Assembly: GCF_000002995.4 (NCBI RefSeq)
Contig: NW_025062477.1
Span: 5,676,649-5,740,648, forward strand
Reading direction: 5' to 3'
DNA length: 64,000 nt
From: Brugia malayi
Taxonomy: Eukaryota > Nematoda > Chromadorea > Rhabditida > Onchocercidae
This document shows, piece after piece, positions 26,966 to 39,329 of this stretch (its first letter is position 1; every line of letters starts with the position of its first letter). Below the pieces are notes generated by a model. That model was not told the DNA's origin. It saw only the letters and a program-made list of their open reading frames with translations, and did not search any database. The position numbers and the translations under genes were made by a program.

Positions 26966-27583
26966 CAGATATGACCAAAAATAAATAAGCAAGCAAATAA
27001 ACTAGTAAACAAATAACAAATATATCCAAATAAGAATTAATGTAGCATTAAATTCCTATTAGATATGTTTATATTGCAATATAGCGTTTAATTCTTATTT
27101 ACTTATTGCTGTCATTTTTAGCGATATTAATTTTTTGCTTTAATTACTGACTTATTAACTTTTATTATATTTCAAACCAAATTTAATTTAATTTAGTTTT
27201 CATCATTCATTTCAATATTTTAATTAAACATTATAATAATTAATAATTAGTATTACTGAGCTTTAATCTCTCATTTCAAAAAAATATAATTTATTCGAAA
27301 AGAAAAAAGCATGCATACATATATTTATGCATACTTTATTCACTTCCTTTAAAATTTTCACAATTAAATATTTATTTGTTTATTTCTCTTCTCATTTCCT
27401 AGCACATCACTATTTCTTCTTTCATAATAATAATAATAATAGTAATTTTACTTTAAGTAATAAATTATCACATCTGCTAAGAATTAAAAGTTATAGTTTT
27501 CGTGATATCAATTTTCGGTTAGATGAAATTTCATCCTTTGCAATAGCAATGATTCAACCACCTGTTTCATTATCTATCTCAAA

Positions 27584-29485
27584 ATGATCAATCAAAATGA
27601 TTGGAAGAATTGTCGGGCAATTTTGATATCATTGGTTTGCTTGTCAATTTGTTTTATCATATCACTAGTGTCATTGCTATTATCAAGTAAGTATAATTTG
27701 TAGGTATCTTAAATATATTTTTGTTTTGCATTTAACTTTTACAAAAATTTTAATCAATTTTAACTTATTCAATTAGTATGGCAGTTCTTTAATAAGACTA
27801 GAATTGTGCTATTTTAATAACTAATAGATAAATGAATGCATTTGAAATGTAAAAAAGTATTAATTTAATCTCCTTTTTTTAAAAATAATAATTTCCGACT
27901 TTTTTTTTTTTTTTGTTTACAAATTAATCATATGATCTTCTATCATTACAAAAAGTTACATAATTACTAAGAAAAACAAATAGAAAAATTCATATATATA
28001 AGAAATGAAGGAAAGAAAATAAAACAAAAATAATTGCTAGCAGCAATTTAAGTACAATTCAGTTGAAATTTTAGTTAAATAGTTCAAAAAAAAAAAATCT
28101 TGAAATTGTCCAAATTCATAAATCAATCCTCTGAGGTAACCTAAAAAAATGAATGAAAGGTTTTTTGATAGATAAAAATGGATGGAACAATTATAAAAGT
28201 AATAGAATGGAATTCAATGTAATAACATTTACTTACTTACTTAATTACTCAATTTATGCATTTTTCGAAAATAAAAAAAAGAATTTTCAAAATTTTTTTC
28301 GTTTCAATTTCATAATAATGCAAATTTTTTTTTTTGCACACGCAGTTTTCTTCATTCGTCGATTCATTATTTCAGGTAAAAAATAATCACAGCAATTTTA
28401 CATTAAATCAACTAAGCGATCGTTATAATCTTTATTTCGAGTAATCTAATTCTGATTTATATCCGTTTTATTCATTTATTTTTTTATTTTAATCTTTTTT
28501 TTTTTTTTTTGATTAATAAAATATCTGTCATATAATACCAAACATAATTAATGATAGTGATAACATTGCTACTTAAGGTTCATTTCCTAAAATTTTGCAT
28601 CTTTCTCCTTAAAAAAGAAAAAATTAGCAATTGATTTAGGTGATATTCAAATTTTCAGTATTTAATTGCAATTGCCTATTCATTGGTCAAAATAATTCGA
28701 TCAGTTTTTATCTTTTTCAGAATGAATTTATCTTATGGCAACATTTTTGCTATTGAAAAGTAATCCAATTTTCTTTTTATCCATTCTTTTTTAAGTTCTA
28801 TTTAATAATTTTAATTAAAATATTCTGGAAATTTCAGAATGTCAAAACACTAAAAAAATTTATTGAATAGTAATTCTTTCACAAAAAAGTATTGCACAAT
28901 CATAGAATTAAATTTTAAAATGACTGCTAGCCCTTACTATAACCATTGCCATCTGTAATAATCAATATTTACTATTTTATATCTAAAATGTTAACATATA
29001 CAATATCCATTCCTAAAATTTATACCTGAAATGTGAATACTGAAATAGCCATTCTCACCTAAAATACAAAAATCTATAACAGTAATTGGTAGTGTAATTT
29101 CAGTGCAATATTTTTTAAATTAATTAAAATTTTTAATACAGACATTTTTATTAGTTCGATTTTATTTTATTTCATTTTTATTTTTCTGCAACTTATATTC
29201 ATTCAATAAGTTTTTTTAACAAATCACTATGGTGATAGTTGTATATATTTGAAATTGGAAATTGAAATTGAATAATTCATAGAAATATCTTAAAATTATG
29301 ACATATTGTTGAAGTTAATTATATGCATCGATAGATGAAAATAGTAATGAACTGAATATAATCGTTAAATTGAATTGAGGTTGACGGTGGCAGCTGGAAT
29401 CGGTCTTGTAGATTACCTTGAACGATTCCTTTCAACAGGAAAGGAAGCATTCAGCACAATGCTCAATAAATTCACTTCTAACTGA
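27584..29485 (+). CDS. Candidate two-exon single-pass membrane microprotein (64 aa)
   Basis: Exon A (27584-27686) starts at an ATG with an in-frame stop upstream. It encodes a polar head (INQNDWKNCR) followed by about 22 hydrophobic residues and ends at a perfect donor, A|GTAAGT. A segment at 29394-29485 lies in an island of higher G+C. It continues the phase exactly after a GGTGGCAG acceptor and adds 30 residues (TGIGLVDYLERFL..., ending NKFTSN) up to TGA. Together they would form a type II or signal-anchor protein with a short amphipathic C-terminal tail. The head plus transmembrane pattern also resembles the N-terminus of DPP6/DPP10-type proteins, but no propeller or peptidase exons were found before the next gene at 37.9 kb. 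The acceptor is not the usual T-rich nematode type. Exon A is the stronger half; the join is inference. Confidence 0.3.
29394..29431. other. Short hairpin-forming sequence
   Basis: GGAATCG at 29396-29402 pairs with CGATTCC at 29423-29429. The arms enclose further short complementary steps (TC/GA and GTA/TAC). It may be coincidental within the candidate second exon of the microprotein, or mark a small structured RNA. Confidence 0.3.
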
Positions 29486-29598
29486 TCCACCCACCCACCC
29501 ATCCATCTTACAGTTCAAAATTCAAAACTATCGGTCATATAGTAAATTGGAAAAAATCAGTTAGTAAAATGATTTCTAAAATAATTTAGGATAGTAAT

Positions 29599-29624
29599 GA
29601 TAATAATAATAATAATAATAATAA
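29599..29624. repeat. (AAT)n microsatellite
   Basis: About eight taa/aat units. They lie downstream of the candidate microprotein stop codon and include AATAAA-like hexamers. Confidence 0.8.
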
Positions 29625-29855
29625 ATTTAATAAAATGAAATTGATTGATTAAACTTTATTCTTAAAATTTAAATTTGAATTTCAAATTAACAAAAAAAAA
29701 AAATGGAAATTTCCATAGTATATTTGTTTTTATTTGAATTCTTTTTTTCCATCTATCTAAAAAAAAAAAAGAAAAGAAAAGCCAATTTCATTCTTTTTCT
29801 TTTATTGTATACATATTACTAATTTTATTTGTTTATTGTTTCGATCAGTTTATTT

Positions 29856-29866
<11 letters not shown>

Positions 29867-29889
<23 letters not shown>
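29867..29889. repeat. Poly(A) run of 23
   Basis: The longest homopolymer in the window. No open reading frame or target-site duplication around it suggests a retroposed copy. Confidence 0.85.
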
Positions 29890-29890
<1 letters not shown>

Positions 29891-31179
29891 AATGAATAAA
29901 TAATGAAGAAAGAGTGTTAAAATAGCTAAATAATTTTATTTTAAATTAGTTTACTTATCAGATAAGGTAAGCATTTCAACTGATTCATTGTACAAATATA
30001 TCAGAATGCTATCTTTTATTTGATAATTATTACATTTTAAGGAAGTAAGAGATGATGAGATGATACGATTGAAGAGGGAATGATAAATACAGGTGGGGAA
30101 TAATAATATGGGCAGGTAAGAAGAGATGATATGGGTAGGTAAGTAGGAAAGGAAGAGAGAGAGAGAGAGAAATACGACAAAAAGATTAGTGCTATTGAAA
30201 ATGGAACAATTATCTTTCAATGAAAATTTCAAAAATTACAACCACTATTTTACCTACTATTATTGCAATATTTGACAATTCATATTTATCTTATTATTAT
30301 TTTTTTTTTTTTCTTTTTTTTCAACAAAATAAGAAAAAAAAAGTGCCGAATTTTCAATAGAATTAATACTGGCTATTTTAATATAAATAGGTGAATAATT
30401 ATCGGTTAATTATTATAATTTAGGATGAATAAAAAGTATGCAAAATTTTATTCCTTTTTTTATTTTTTTTTTTTTCAGATTATTTCAATGATAGTTTATG
30501 AGTTAAATTTCTTTAATGCAATTTAAAGTTATTATTAATTTTAAATCAAATTTAACTTTATTATTCGTAAGAATATTAATGGCAATTCAATTAATTCAAA
30601 TTTGAAGCAAACATTAATGCATAATATATTTAATGAATAGATGTATCCGTAATTTCATTTACTCTTATTAACTTACAATGTTTAGATTAATTTATTTAAA
30701 TCAAATGATTGATTACATGTGTAATTAATATAATTAGCATAGTTTTTCCATCTATCAATCTAATATTTGACGCAATGATATATTTCACTCACGTGTTTCA
30801 TTCACGTAAACGTATACGTCTCCTTCACATCTTTTCTTTCTTCTTATTCGACTAATCTTAGTCACAATTTTTAAATGCAATCTTTTTTTCACTTCAAATT
30901 TTCAATTATTTTTTTTAATGCTTAATTTAAAACTTACATAAACACATATTTCCATTAGCTAATGTTACTATCTTTGCTAATTATTCATTAACGTTAATTA
31001 ATTTAATCTAAATTCATTAAAATTAAAAAAAAATTTTTTTTTTAATATCGCTTTTATACGATAATAAAACAAAGAGAAAAAAGAAATATTTCTGATACAA
31101 AAGTCTTTCATCAACGAAGAAAAAATTTTCATTTATCATTAAGAAATGAAACAAAGGAAGAAAGAGAAGTATGTGTGTG

Positions 31180-31230
31180 CGAGAGAGAGAGAAAGAGAAA
31201 GAAAGGGAGGGAGAGAGAGAGAAAGAAAGT
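31180..31230. repeat. (GA)n-rich microsatellite
   Basis: Interrupted GA/GAAA units run for about 50 bases. A shorter (GA)n tract is also present at 30153-30171. Confidence 0.75.
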
Positions 31231-31570
31231 GGAATGTTACAATAATTTGAGTTTTGACTTTAAAAAGGAAATATTTTCTTATTTTTTTCTTACTTTAACT
31301 AAATATTATTTGATAGATTTGTTTTAATAAATAATGATATATTCTTTTTTAATTTATTATTATTATTTAAAATTAAATTTCTGTTTAGATTAATTTATTT
31401 GAATCAAATGATTGATTATATATGTAATTAATAAAATTATTAATCTAACCTAAAATTCATTAACGATAATATCGAATTGTTAATTGCAAGAAGTAAAGCT
31501 TTTTGTGTTATTTCAATAATTTCAGTAAGATAATCAAACATTAACTGTAATGTAATACAGACACGAACAA

Positions 31571-31580
31571 ATAGGCAAGC

Positions 31581-31613
<33 letters not shown>

Positions 31614-31650
31614 TACGCACATACATACACATACGCACACGTACGTATAT
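31571..31650. repeat. (CA)n microsatellite
   Basis: A perfect CA core at about 31592-31612 is flanked by catacaca variants. A Cys/Val-rich minus-strand open frame here is only the repeat read in one frame. Confidence 0.8.
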
Positions 31651-31770
31651 ACGTACTAACATTTAGATATGTCTATACAAGCATATCTAAACATATTATT
31701 CATTAGATTGTTGACTACGATAATTGAAGCCTGCTAGCTTTAATAATTAAACTGTAATTTGAATCTAAAT

Positions 31771-31832
31771 ACACACACACACATACATACACACACATAC
31801 ACATACATAACACACACACAGAGAGAGAGAAG
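31771..31832. repeat. (CA)n/(GA)n compound microsatellite
   Basis: CA repeats with catacata interruptions end in a short GA run. Weaker CA motifs continue to about 31990. Confidence 0.8.
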
Positions 31833-34340
31833 CATACAAACATACACGCACATATATACATAAATACATACACAACCATAAATATGCATAAATATTAATG
31901 GCAGAATATTTCAATTTTAATAATTTCAATGAACGATTAAACTACAACTTAAATTCAAACATACACACACAGTTATATAGACACGCACGAACACGTATGT
32001 ATACGTAAGCTATATATTTTACGGATTACTGTACGGAACATATCACACATTAAATAATAATAACATTTCTAATATTAGTCTTAATTATTGTCGAATTTTT
32101 TTTCGTTAAATTTAAATTTTCTTACACTGATTTTTAGATATTAAAAGCATATGCATATATTCCTTATATTTAATTATATTTTGTTTATCGTTGCTATCTA
32201 TTTGTCATTTATGCATTATTTACTGATTGAATAAATTATTTCTGTATGATTTATAATAGTAAAATACGATTTATTTTACTATCATTGGGTATTCATAAAT
32301 TACTCTCATTTTATTCCCATCAATGTTAAATATTTATTAAATATATTAATTGTATGTGTTAATTTAATTAATTAGAAGTTTGTCGAATTATGAATTATTC
32401 ATATATTAATAATAACTATTTAATTTGAGTAATTGATAAAATATTTGTAGTAAAAAGTGAATAATTTATGCATAAATTATACATCCTGATGTGATTTTCA
32501 TAAATAATGCAAAAAGTTACAGTTATCAATAATTTGAAATAAAAGTTTGAACTATTATAGGAAAACTTTCTATGCATAAAAAAAAAAAATTTTGCTTATT
32601 GACGGTTAATTAACTATTCAAATTGCACCTATTCATTCCATTTTCATGAAAAAAGTTTCTTCAAAGTAAAAATTTTTGCAAAAATTAATGAATGATTTAG
32701 AAAATATTTCTTTTTCTTTTTTTAAAATTACGTTCATTAAACAGAATAGCTTAGATAATGCTGCAAACACAATTTTGAAGATTTTTCGATGAATTAAATT
32801 TTTTTAAACTCATTTTACATTAGCAACGAATCAAATCACTGAGTAATACAAATAAACTATGGCATAAAAAGTGCAAAAGTTGATAATAAAGGATTATTAT
32901 TATTATTATTAATTATTATTACTATATTACTATAAAAACAATACTAATAATTATATAAATAATGATAATAGCAATAACAAATTTGCATAATTTTGATATT
33001 ATTAAATTTGTCCTTCCCAAAAAGAAAAATACAAATAACTCTTTCATTTCATTTCTTACGTACTTTTCCACGTTCTTGTTTCGTTTTTAAAAAGTTAATC
33101 AATTTTACGATGCAATTATTTTCCATAAATAATTCCTAATTACTTATACATTTCGTAAAGTATATACTTATGTCATAAGTTATTGTTGTATTATATTTCA
33201 ATTGTTATATTTGTTGTTATATTTCAATAATTTATTAATGTTCGTTAGTTAGTGAGCGAATTTGTGCTCCAATTGATATGAATAATATTTGTTTGTTTGT
33301 GCTGTGTTACCCGCAGAAGGATAGTGTGACAGACGGATTGGCGGGTAAAGATGCTAGTCAGTTGGTCGGGTAGGTAAGTTAGTGGGAAGTAAATGAAGGG
33401 AAAAGTATAAAAGTGCTGTGTTGATGATAGTTAATGATGAAGAAAGCATAAATTACCATAAATCGAAAAAATCGATAAGCAATAGCAACAATTTGCTGGA
33501 TGAATTCGTCGAATCAAACTGATTGCATAATGTGTTTACTTTCTTTATAATGAATTATCTAAAGTAATAATTATTTGTATTTAGTAACTATCAGTAAGTG
33601 CGTTTTTGTTAATTATTACTGATATTTCTTAATTTATAGTTCAAATTATCATAAAGAGAAAAAATAAGACAATAAATTGCACAAATAGATCAACGTTTAA
33701 TATATGTTAGTTAATTTATTCATTCATATAAAAAATTCATTAATGTTTCCATTCAATAAAAAACTTAATCGCTTTCTTTCAATAAAAATTTGATCGATTT
33801 AATAAATTCCATCTAATAAAAATATGAAATAAAAACTTTCACACAATAATATTTCTCTTTCCCTTTATCATTTTCCTATATGATTTTATCATGAAAAGAA
33901 TTTAGTTTTGTATCCTTCAGAATCCCTAAATTTCTATCAGAAAAACTTAAGTGAAAAAAAATTTTCAGTTTCCTATTTTATTGAATTATTATGCATATTT
34001 AGACTGTCTTGATCGTTTGTTTTATTTTAATACAATAAAATTATATTAACCAAATATTTTCATTTTATGATTCTCAATTTTCAAATTCAATTAAACAAAT
34101 AAATAAGTATAATTTCATCTCTCTGTCTTCATCTTTTCCTTCCCTTTTTTTCACTTCCAGTAATTTCATTCGCTTATTCCGGAACATTTTCAAATCACCA
34201 AAAAATTTTCATCAGAAAGTTTTTTGGTGATACATTAGTAATTTGTATTCATTAGATATAACATAATGATGAGAATGTAGGAATTGAACTGATGAAATCA
34301 AAAGGGATAAAATAGCGGAAGATAGAATATTTGAGATGAA

Positions 34341-34690
34341 AGATGACCAATTTCAGAATGCAGAAGAGGAAGGAGAAGAGATGACCAATACAAATTTCAG
34401 AATGCAGAAGAGGAAGGAGAAGAGATGACCAATACAAATTTCAGAATGCAGAAGAGGAAGGAGAAGAGATGACCAATACAAATTTCAGAATGCAGAAGAG
34501 GAAGGAGAAGAGATGACCAATACAAATTTCAGAATGCAGAAGAGGAAGGAAAAGAGATGACCAATACAAATTTCAGAATGCAGAAGAGGAAGGAAAAGAG
34601 ATGACCAATACAAATTTCAGAATGCAGAAGAGGAAGGAGAGAGATGACCAATACAAATTTCAGAATGCAGAAGAGGAAGGAGAGAGGAAT
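34341..34690. repeat. 44-bp minisatellite, about eight near-identical copies
   Basis: The element tttcagaatgcagaagagg recurs at 34351, 34395, 34439, 34483, 34527, 34571, 34615 and 34658. The spacing is exactly 44 except for a final 43. Copies differ by single bases (g/a in aggagaag versus aggaaaag) and one deletion in the last unit. The plus strand is strongly purine-rich. The minus-strand open frame across it is a by-product. Confidence 0.92.
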
Positions 34691-34999
34691 GAGTGACCAT
34701 TATGAATTAACCGACTATGGCAAATCACTTCATCCTTCTCATTTCTCCCATCAAAATCCATCTCTAATAATTCCCACTTCAAAATATATAATGTCATAAA
34801 GTTGCTTACTTTTAAGCTTCTTTTCAATTATTTTCTAAAGCTTCTTAATGAATTATTAATTACTCTTTTATTTAGTAAAATAAAAAAATTTCTTTCCTAC
34901 TTTTTCATTTGTTCATCTTTTTCGGCGAACTTTTAACACTCTTTCAATTTAATAAAATAAAGTTTTATTAATGAAACATTCAAATTTCTAAGTTCAAAT

Positions 35000-35370
35000 T
35001 TTCAATTTTTGATATGTCATTAATTCCAATTAACCAATAATATTTCATTAGTGAGAAGAAATTTTCGATTTCTGATACGTAATTCATTCCGGTTGATCCA
35101 GTAATATCTTAATAATGATTCATTTTGATCATTGAATTTTCAGTTTACGATTTTCGATGGGTCATTTGTTTATTCTAACTGAATAACATTTAGTTAATGA
35201 AACATTTCAATCTCTGATTTCCAATTTACGATTTTCGATGGGTCATTTGTTCTAGCTAATCCATTAACATTCGCTTAATGAGACCTTTCGATCTTTGATT
35301 TCCAATTGTTAATTTTTGATGAGTGTTCCAAACTGATCCAAATATATTTGACCAATGAAGAATTTCGAAA
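35000..35370. repeat. Degenerate tandem repeat, about five units of 62-80 bp
   Basis: Related blocks start near 35000, 35062, 35138, 35216 and 35296. Each reads roughly ttncaatttncgatttntgat-ggtcatt-gttnnnnnta-ccnataacatt-ttaatgaaa. Units three and four share gatgggtcatttgtt exactly. The array lies about 2.6 kb upstream of the dip-2 start codon. Confidence 0.65.
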
Positions 35371-35559
35371 TTTAAAATGATTAATTTTTTTAAATTGAAT
35401 TTAATTTTAAGTTTCTTTCATTTCAGTTTTTTTCTTCGCTATTTCCCTTCTAATTTTCCTATGTACTATCCCTTTTTCCCTCAGAATTCCCTCAACTTAC
35501 ACACACATTTCTACCACTTCCACTTTCACGTTTCTTTCTTTTTTTCGCAATTCGATCCA

Positions 35560-35850
35560 CAACCACTTCGCTCGCGTGCAACGCATCCGTGTAGATACGT
35601 GTGTTACGTGATGGACTGTATCCTTTCAAATGCTACACGCATTATGTTTAAATTTACATATGATTGTATATGGTTATGTCTTTGTGCGCTACGTTTCAAT
35701 CTTAAGAATTCGAGTTTTTTTCCTACTAAAATTTTAGATCTATGTATTCATATAATTTATCCTTATTCTTATCATACATTATTTCGAAAAGTGTTTGTCC
35801 GCAGTGCACAGTATCACGTTAAAACGTGAAACTTCACACGTGGAATTAAA
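35560..35850 (+). promoter_or_regulatory. Possible promoter or untranslated exon region of dip-2
   Basis: This patch is richer in G+C and CpG than everything around it (cgctcgcgtgcaacgc, acgtgtgttacgtgatgg). It ends with a CACGTT-AA-AACGTG inverted repeat (about 35815-35828) and a CACGTG E-box at 35837-35842. It is the nearest compositional landmark upstream of dip-2. An open plus-strand frame across it is Phe/Ser-rich and does not look like protein. The function is inferred only. Confidence 0.3.
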
Positions 35851-37908
35851 GAGATTAGATAGAGTAAAGTTTCGTTATCATACGTATAGCATTTTGTTAT
35901 TGTTGTAAAATTTTGGTAAACATTAATTCCTTAGTTTTATGCATTTCATTTTATGTATTGCTGATTTATCATTTTTTTTTTATATTTTTAATTTTTTAAT
36001 AAGTTTATTCAAGTATTGGAATGGAATGAATAAATTATATAAATTAAATATTAATGTTATACTTATACATTTTTTTATTTCCAAAGCGATAAATCCATAC
36101 ATATATAATATTTTTTCGTTCTAAAACATTCTAAAACAATAAATCTTTATCTTATATATTTTTTTCTAATATTTGGCAAAATTTCAGTCCTTTGTAGAAT
36201 TCCAAGTTTCTTTTGTCAAATATGAAGTAAATTAAAATAAGTGATTAGTAATTTTGATAATTCATCTGAAGTTTTCGTGTGTAAAGTTTTCGAAAAATTG
36301 TGTTTTTTTCAATTTTTAATTTTAATTAGTACATGTATTATATAATACTAGAAATGGAGCATAACATGTTATATCTTACATTTATATATTTTATTTTTTT
36401 TCCAAATGATTCGTTAAAGTTTGTAATCATAAATAGTTTACATAAATATATTTCAAGAAATGGATATTATATATTTACCAATAAGTTTCAGTGTTAATAA
36501 TGGTCAGTTTGTTTTATCTCTTTTATTCTTTCTTATTAATCATTTTCGTGGTATTTATTTTATATTAATTATTCATGTTGTATTCTTATCATTTGATATT
36601 AATGATAATGATATTATTTATAGGACTATCAGCTCTGCTTGTATATCATTGTGCTAATCTTATTGTTGAAGTGATATAGCTAACAAATATTTTGGATCTT
36701 TTTCTTATTAATTTTGAACTTATATTTTGGCTACGAATTGCCTTAAGTTAAAATTACTAATACTAGTAGCACTGCTGGAAATTATTTATATTTAAGTATA
36801 TTTTTATATGAATATATTGCCAATGATAAAGCATTTTCTTAATTTATGTAAAAACTTTGGGATATTCCAGTTCTGATATGTTGTGATCATTCGCAAGCTG
36901 ATTTCTATTGGACAAAATTCTGAAAATTTTTTGGTGCAATTTTTTCTTGTGCAATTGGAGTAAAGATGAAGAGAAGAAAATGTTTTATTAAAATAAGAAA
37001 ATAATGTTAACCAGTTCGTGGAATTTAATATGTATTGATATACCTATAATTTCTGTACTTATACTTCAAAGACAATTATCAGTTTTTTCATACTGAGAAA
37101 TATTTGATGATGAATAATAGACTTCTATAGTTCTATTACCCATTATTATCCTAGATATGAGTTTTAGTAAATTGCAATAATTCATTTACCTGTCGAACAT
37201 CGAAATGAAATAATCCATAAAGATGCAAAATTATCTGAAACTAAATTATCAATATTATGGATGAAATAAAATATTTTTTCGTATTTTTAGAATATTTTCT
37301 TCCTTTCTTTCTTTTTCTTTCTTTTTGGTTTCAGAAACAAATAAATCAACAGAAGTGAATAACAAAGATTTATCTTATAGAAATGTTAAAATTAAATTTA
37401 GAGAGTTAGTTTATTGGTATTAGATTGATGCAGTTTGGAAAAAAATGATTTGAATTTTAGGTTGCTTTCTTTTTCTTTTCTTTTCATTCTGCTTCAAATC
37501 ACATTAGATGTTCCCACAATTGTAATGAACCATACGACCTATTTTCTTATGACATATTTATTCACAATTAAAATATCAGTAAATATTTGGATGTTTATTT
37601 ATATTATCATGATAATTTGCAACATTTAAAACTATTATCGTTGGAGAAAACTCTTTCAATCTTTTCTTTTCTCATTTTTTATTTTTATCGATTTTAATAT
37701 TGTTTTCATCTAACATAATTTAGGAAAAATCAAATTTTCAAAATTGTCAAAAAATTTGATACACTGAAGTTTTTATTTTTGTTTGAAAATTATATCTTAC
37801 GATAATTTTTGCGTTTGTAAATGTTGAAATTTTATTTCAGTTTAATATTCGGTATCAATCGTTTTTGCTGCTTTTTTTTGCTTCATTTCTTCAAATAAAG
37901 ATTCTTCA

Positions 37909-37918
37909 TATATTGCAG
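37909..37918 (+). other. Acceptor of the first dip-2 coding exon
   Basis: The sequence tatattgcag ends at 37918. It is followed by 41 bases of G+C-rich 5' untranslated sequence and then the ATG at 37960. It joins either to an unidentified upstream non-coding exon or to a spliced leader. Confidence 0.5.
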
Positions 37919-37959
37919 GCGGCGGACGACGGTATCTTTAGGACCGTCAAGTTTTCGTA

Positions 37960-39329
37960 ATGGTGGATGCTATTGATATATCAAGTCTACCATCTGACGT
38001 ACGTGAACGCCTCGCCCAGCTTGATTTAGAGTTATCAGAAGGTGAAGATATTTGAAATTTAATCATATTGTTATCTTCATTGATAAAGTTTACGTTTTTC
38101 TTTTCTTTTACTTGAAATCAATAAAATTGTTCGATTTATTTCACGTAAACACTCCACAAAATGATGCATGCGTGATCGTATATGTATATATAGCATATAT
38201 TAGCAGTGGTTAAATCTGTTTGTTTGATAAATGCTTTGATAATTGGATTATTGATAATGTTTTTTCAAAATGTTTAATAATTATTTGTTCATTTCAGGTG
38301 ACATCACGCAAAAAGGATATGATAAGAAAAAACAGTTGTTATTAGGACCCTACTTACGAATTAAAAAAGATGGTATGATTGTTGTTGTTGTTTTTCTTTT
38401 TTTAAGCTACAAAAAAAATTTTTAAGAAAAAAATGAACGAATATCAGTTTGGTTTTTTCAGTAAAAAATTTATTTCTGCAACAGTTAACATTGTTATGAA
38501 TATGCTGAATATGTGATATTTATGAAACAGAACATGTAAATAAGTTCAAAGTTATACTAAGCATTAATTTCCTGTGTTTGCAGGTAATAAAGTTGCTTCA
38601 AGTCCAAGTACAAAAGCACAAAGGAAACACCAGCGACGTCTTACGCGTGATGAATCACGTTTTCATTCTGGTATTCCTTGAATATATATACAAAACAGTT
38701 GACGAATTTTTGCATTATATTTATTCCATTAAACTTATTCCACTAACTTCACACATTCAATAACATTATTTACAAATAACTCTTTAGTTTTTGGAGAGGA
38801 AGATAAAACTCATTACGTGGAAACCTTTCGATCTTATTAATATTAGATTCATCTGCTTGATCTATCAGCCTGTATCATGCCTAAGATGCAGGACTGACTC
38901 ATCAGTTACAACCTCAAATAATACCTAATTCCAAGCAGTATTTGGTCTTCTCTTGCTCATCCATTTCTTTTGACCTCATTTACGATCGCTATAAAGTTGT
39001 TTTGGCCAGCTAGTTCGACAGATTATTTATTGGTCAATCTAGTAAATTGAGTTGATGGTTTTCTTTCTTAATTAGCAGCGTGGAATTTATTTTATGAATG
39101 CTTGTATAAGATTATATCTAACTTGCATTCACGTCATATTAAAAGAATGACTTTAGTGAATAGCTTTCCAGACAATATTACAATTTTTTTTAATCATTTT
39201 ATTATATCTTTGGATATTTGCATCATTTTTTTTTTCCTTTATTAATTGATTAGCAAATTATAAATACTTAAAAAATTTTAGAAATACATGCTGAAGCAGT
39301 GCAACAGGCATTAGCAGAATATTCGGAAG
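37960..39329 (+). other. dip-2: dip-2 exons 1-4: DMAP1-binding domain
   Basis: Residues 1-97. Exon 1 has LPSDVRERLAQLDLELSEG and exon 2 GDITQKGYDKKK, the signature of the DMAP1-binding domain shared by DIP2 and GlcNAc-phosphotransferase. Exon 4 has EIHAEAVQQALAEY, matching the end of the region in human DIP2. Exons 5-9 (39605-41258) are Ser/Lys/Asp-rich and poorly conserved, apart from the closing VSLKIQQLVHSL. This domain would be absent from transcripts starting at 44101. Confidence 0.9.

Larger units (their letters stand above)
22080..27583. other. AT-rich intergenic desert
   Basis: About 5.5 kb with many A and T homopolymers, short open frames rich in Phe/Lys/Ile, an octamer array at 25757-25850 and an ATTT-rich stretch near 26.7-26.96 kb. 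Around 24560-24660 the text is less AT-biased, but no splice-consistent exon was found. I see no gene that I can support. Confidence 0.5.
29486..35559. other. Gene-poor, repeat-rich region upstream of dip-2
   Basis: About 6 kb of AT-rich sequence with microsatellites, a 44-bp minisatellite and a degenerate 62-80-bp repeat, listed separately. At 33315-33375 a less AT-rich patch has an acceptor-like cccgcag and a perfect AG|GTAAGT donor about 60 bases apart. Its only open frame ends in TAG right at the donor, so at most it is a non-coding exon. I see no gene here. Confidence 0.5.

Noticed and set aside
29867..29889. Poly(A) run as evidence of a retroposon
   Set aside because: No reverse-transcribed body, open frame or flanking duplication was seen.
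31440..31640. Minus-strand frame of Cys/Val repeats
   Set aside because: Direct reading of the CA microsatellite.
33315..33378. Exon-like segment with cccgcag acceptor and AG|GTAAGT donor
   Set aside because: The only open frame ends with a stop immediately at the donor and its phase does not fit any neighbour. At most it is a non-coding exon.
34252..34437. Minus-strand Leu/Ser-rich frame
   Set aside because: Runs through the 44-bp minisatellite; 44 is not a multiple of three, so no repeat peptide is maintained.
35377..35829. 150-codon plus-strand open frame
   Set aside because: Phe/Ser/Tyr-rich translation with no domain; it starts in the degenerate repeat and crosses the CpG-richer patch. 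It is better read as promoter or leader DNA.
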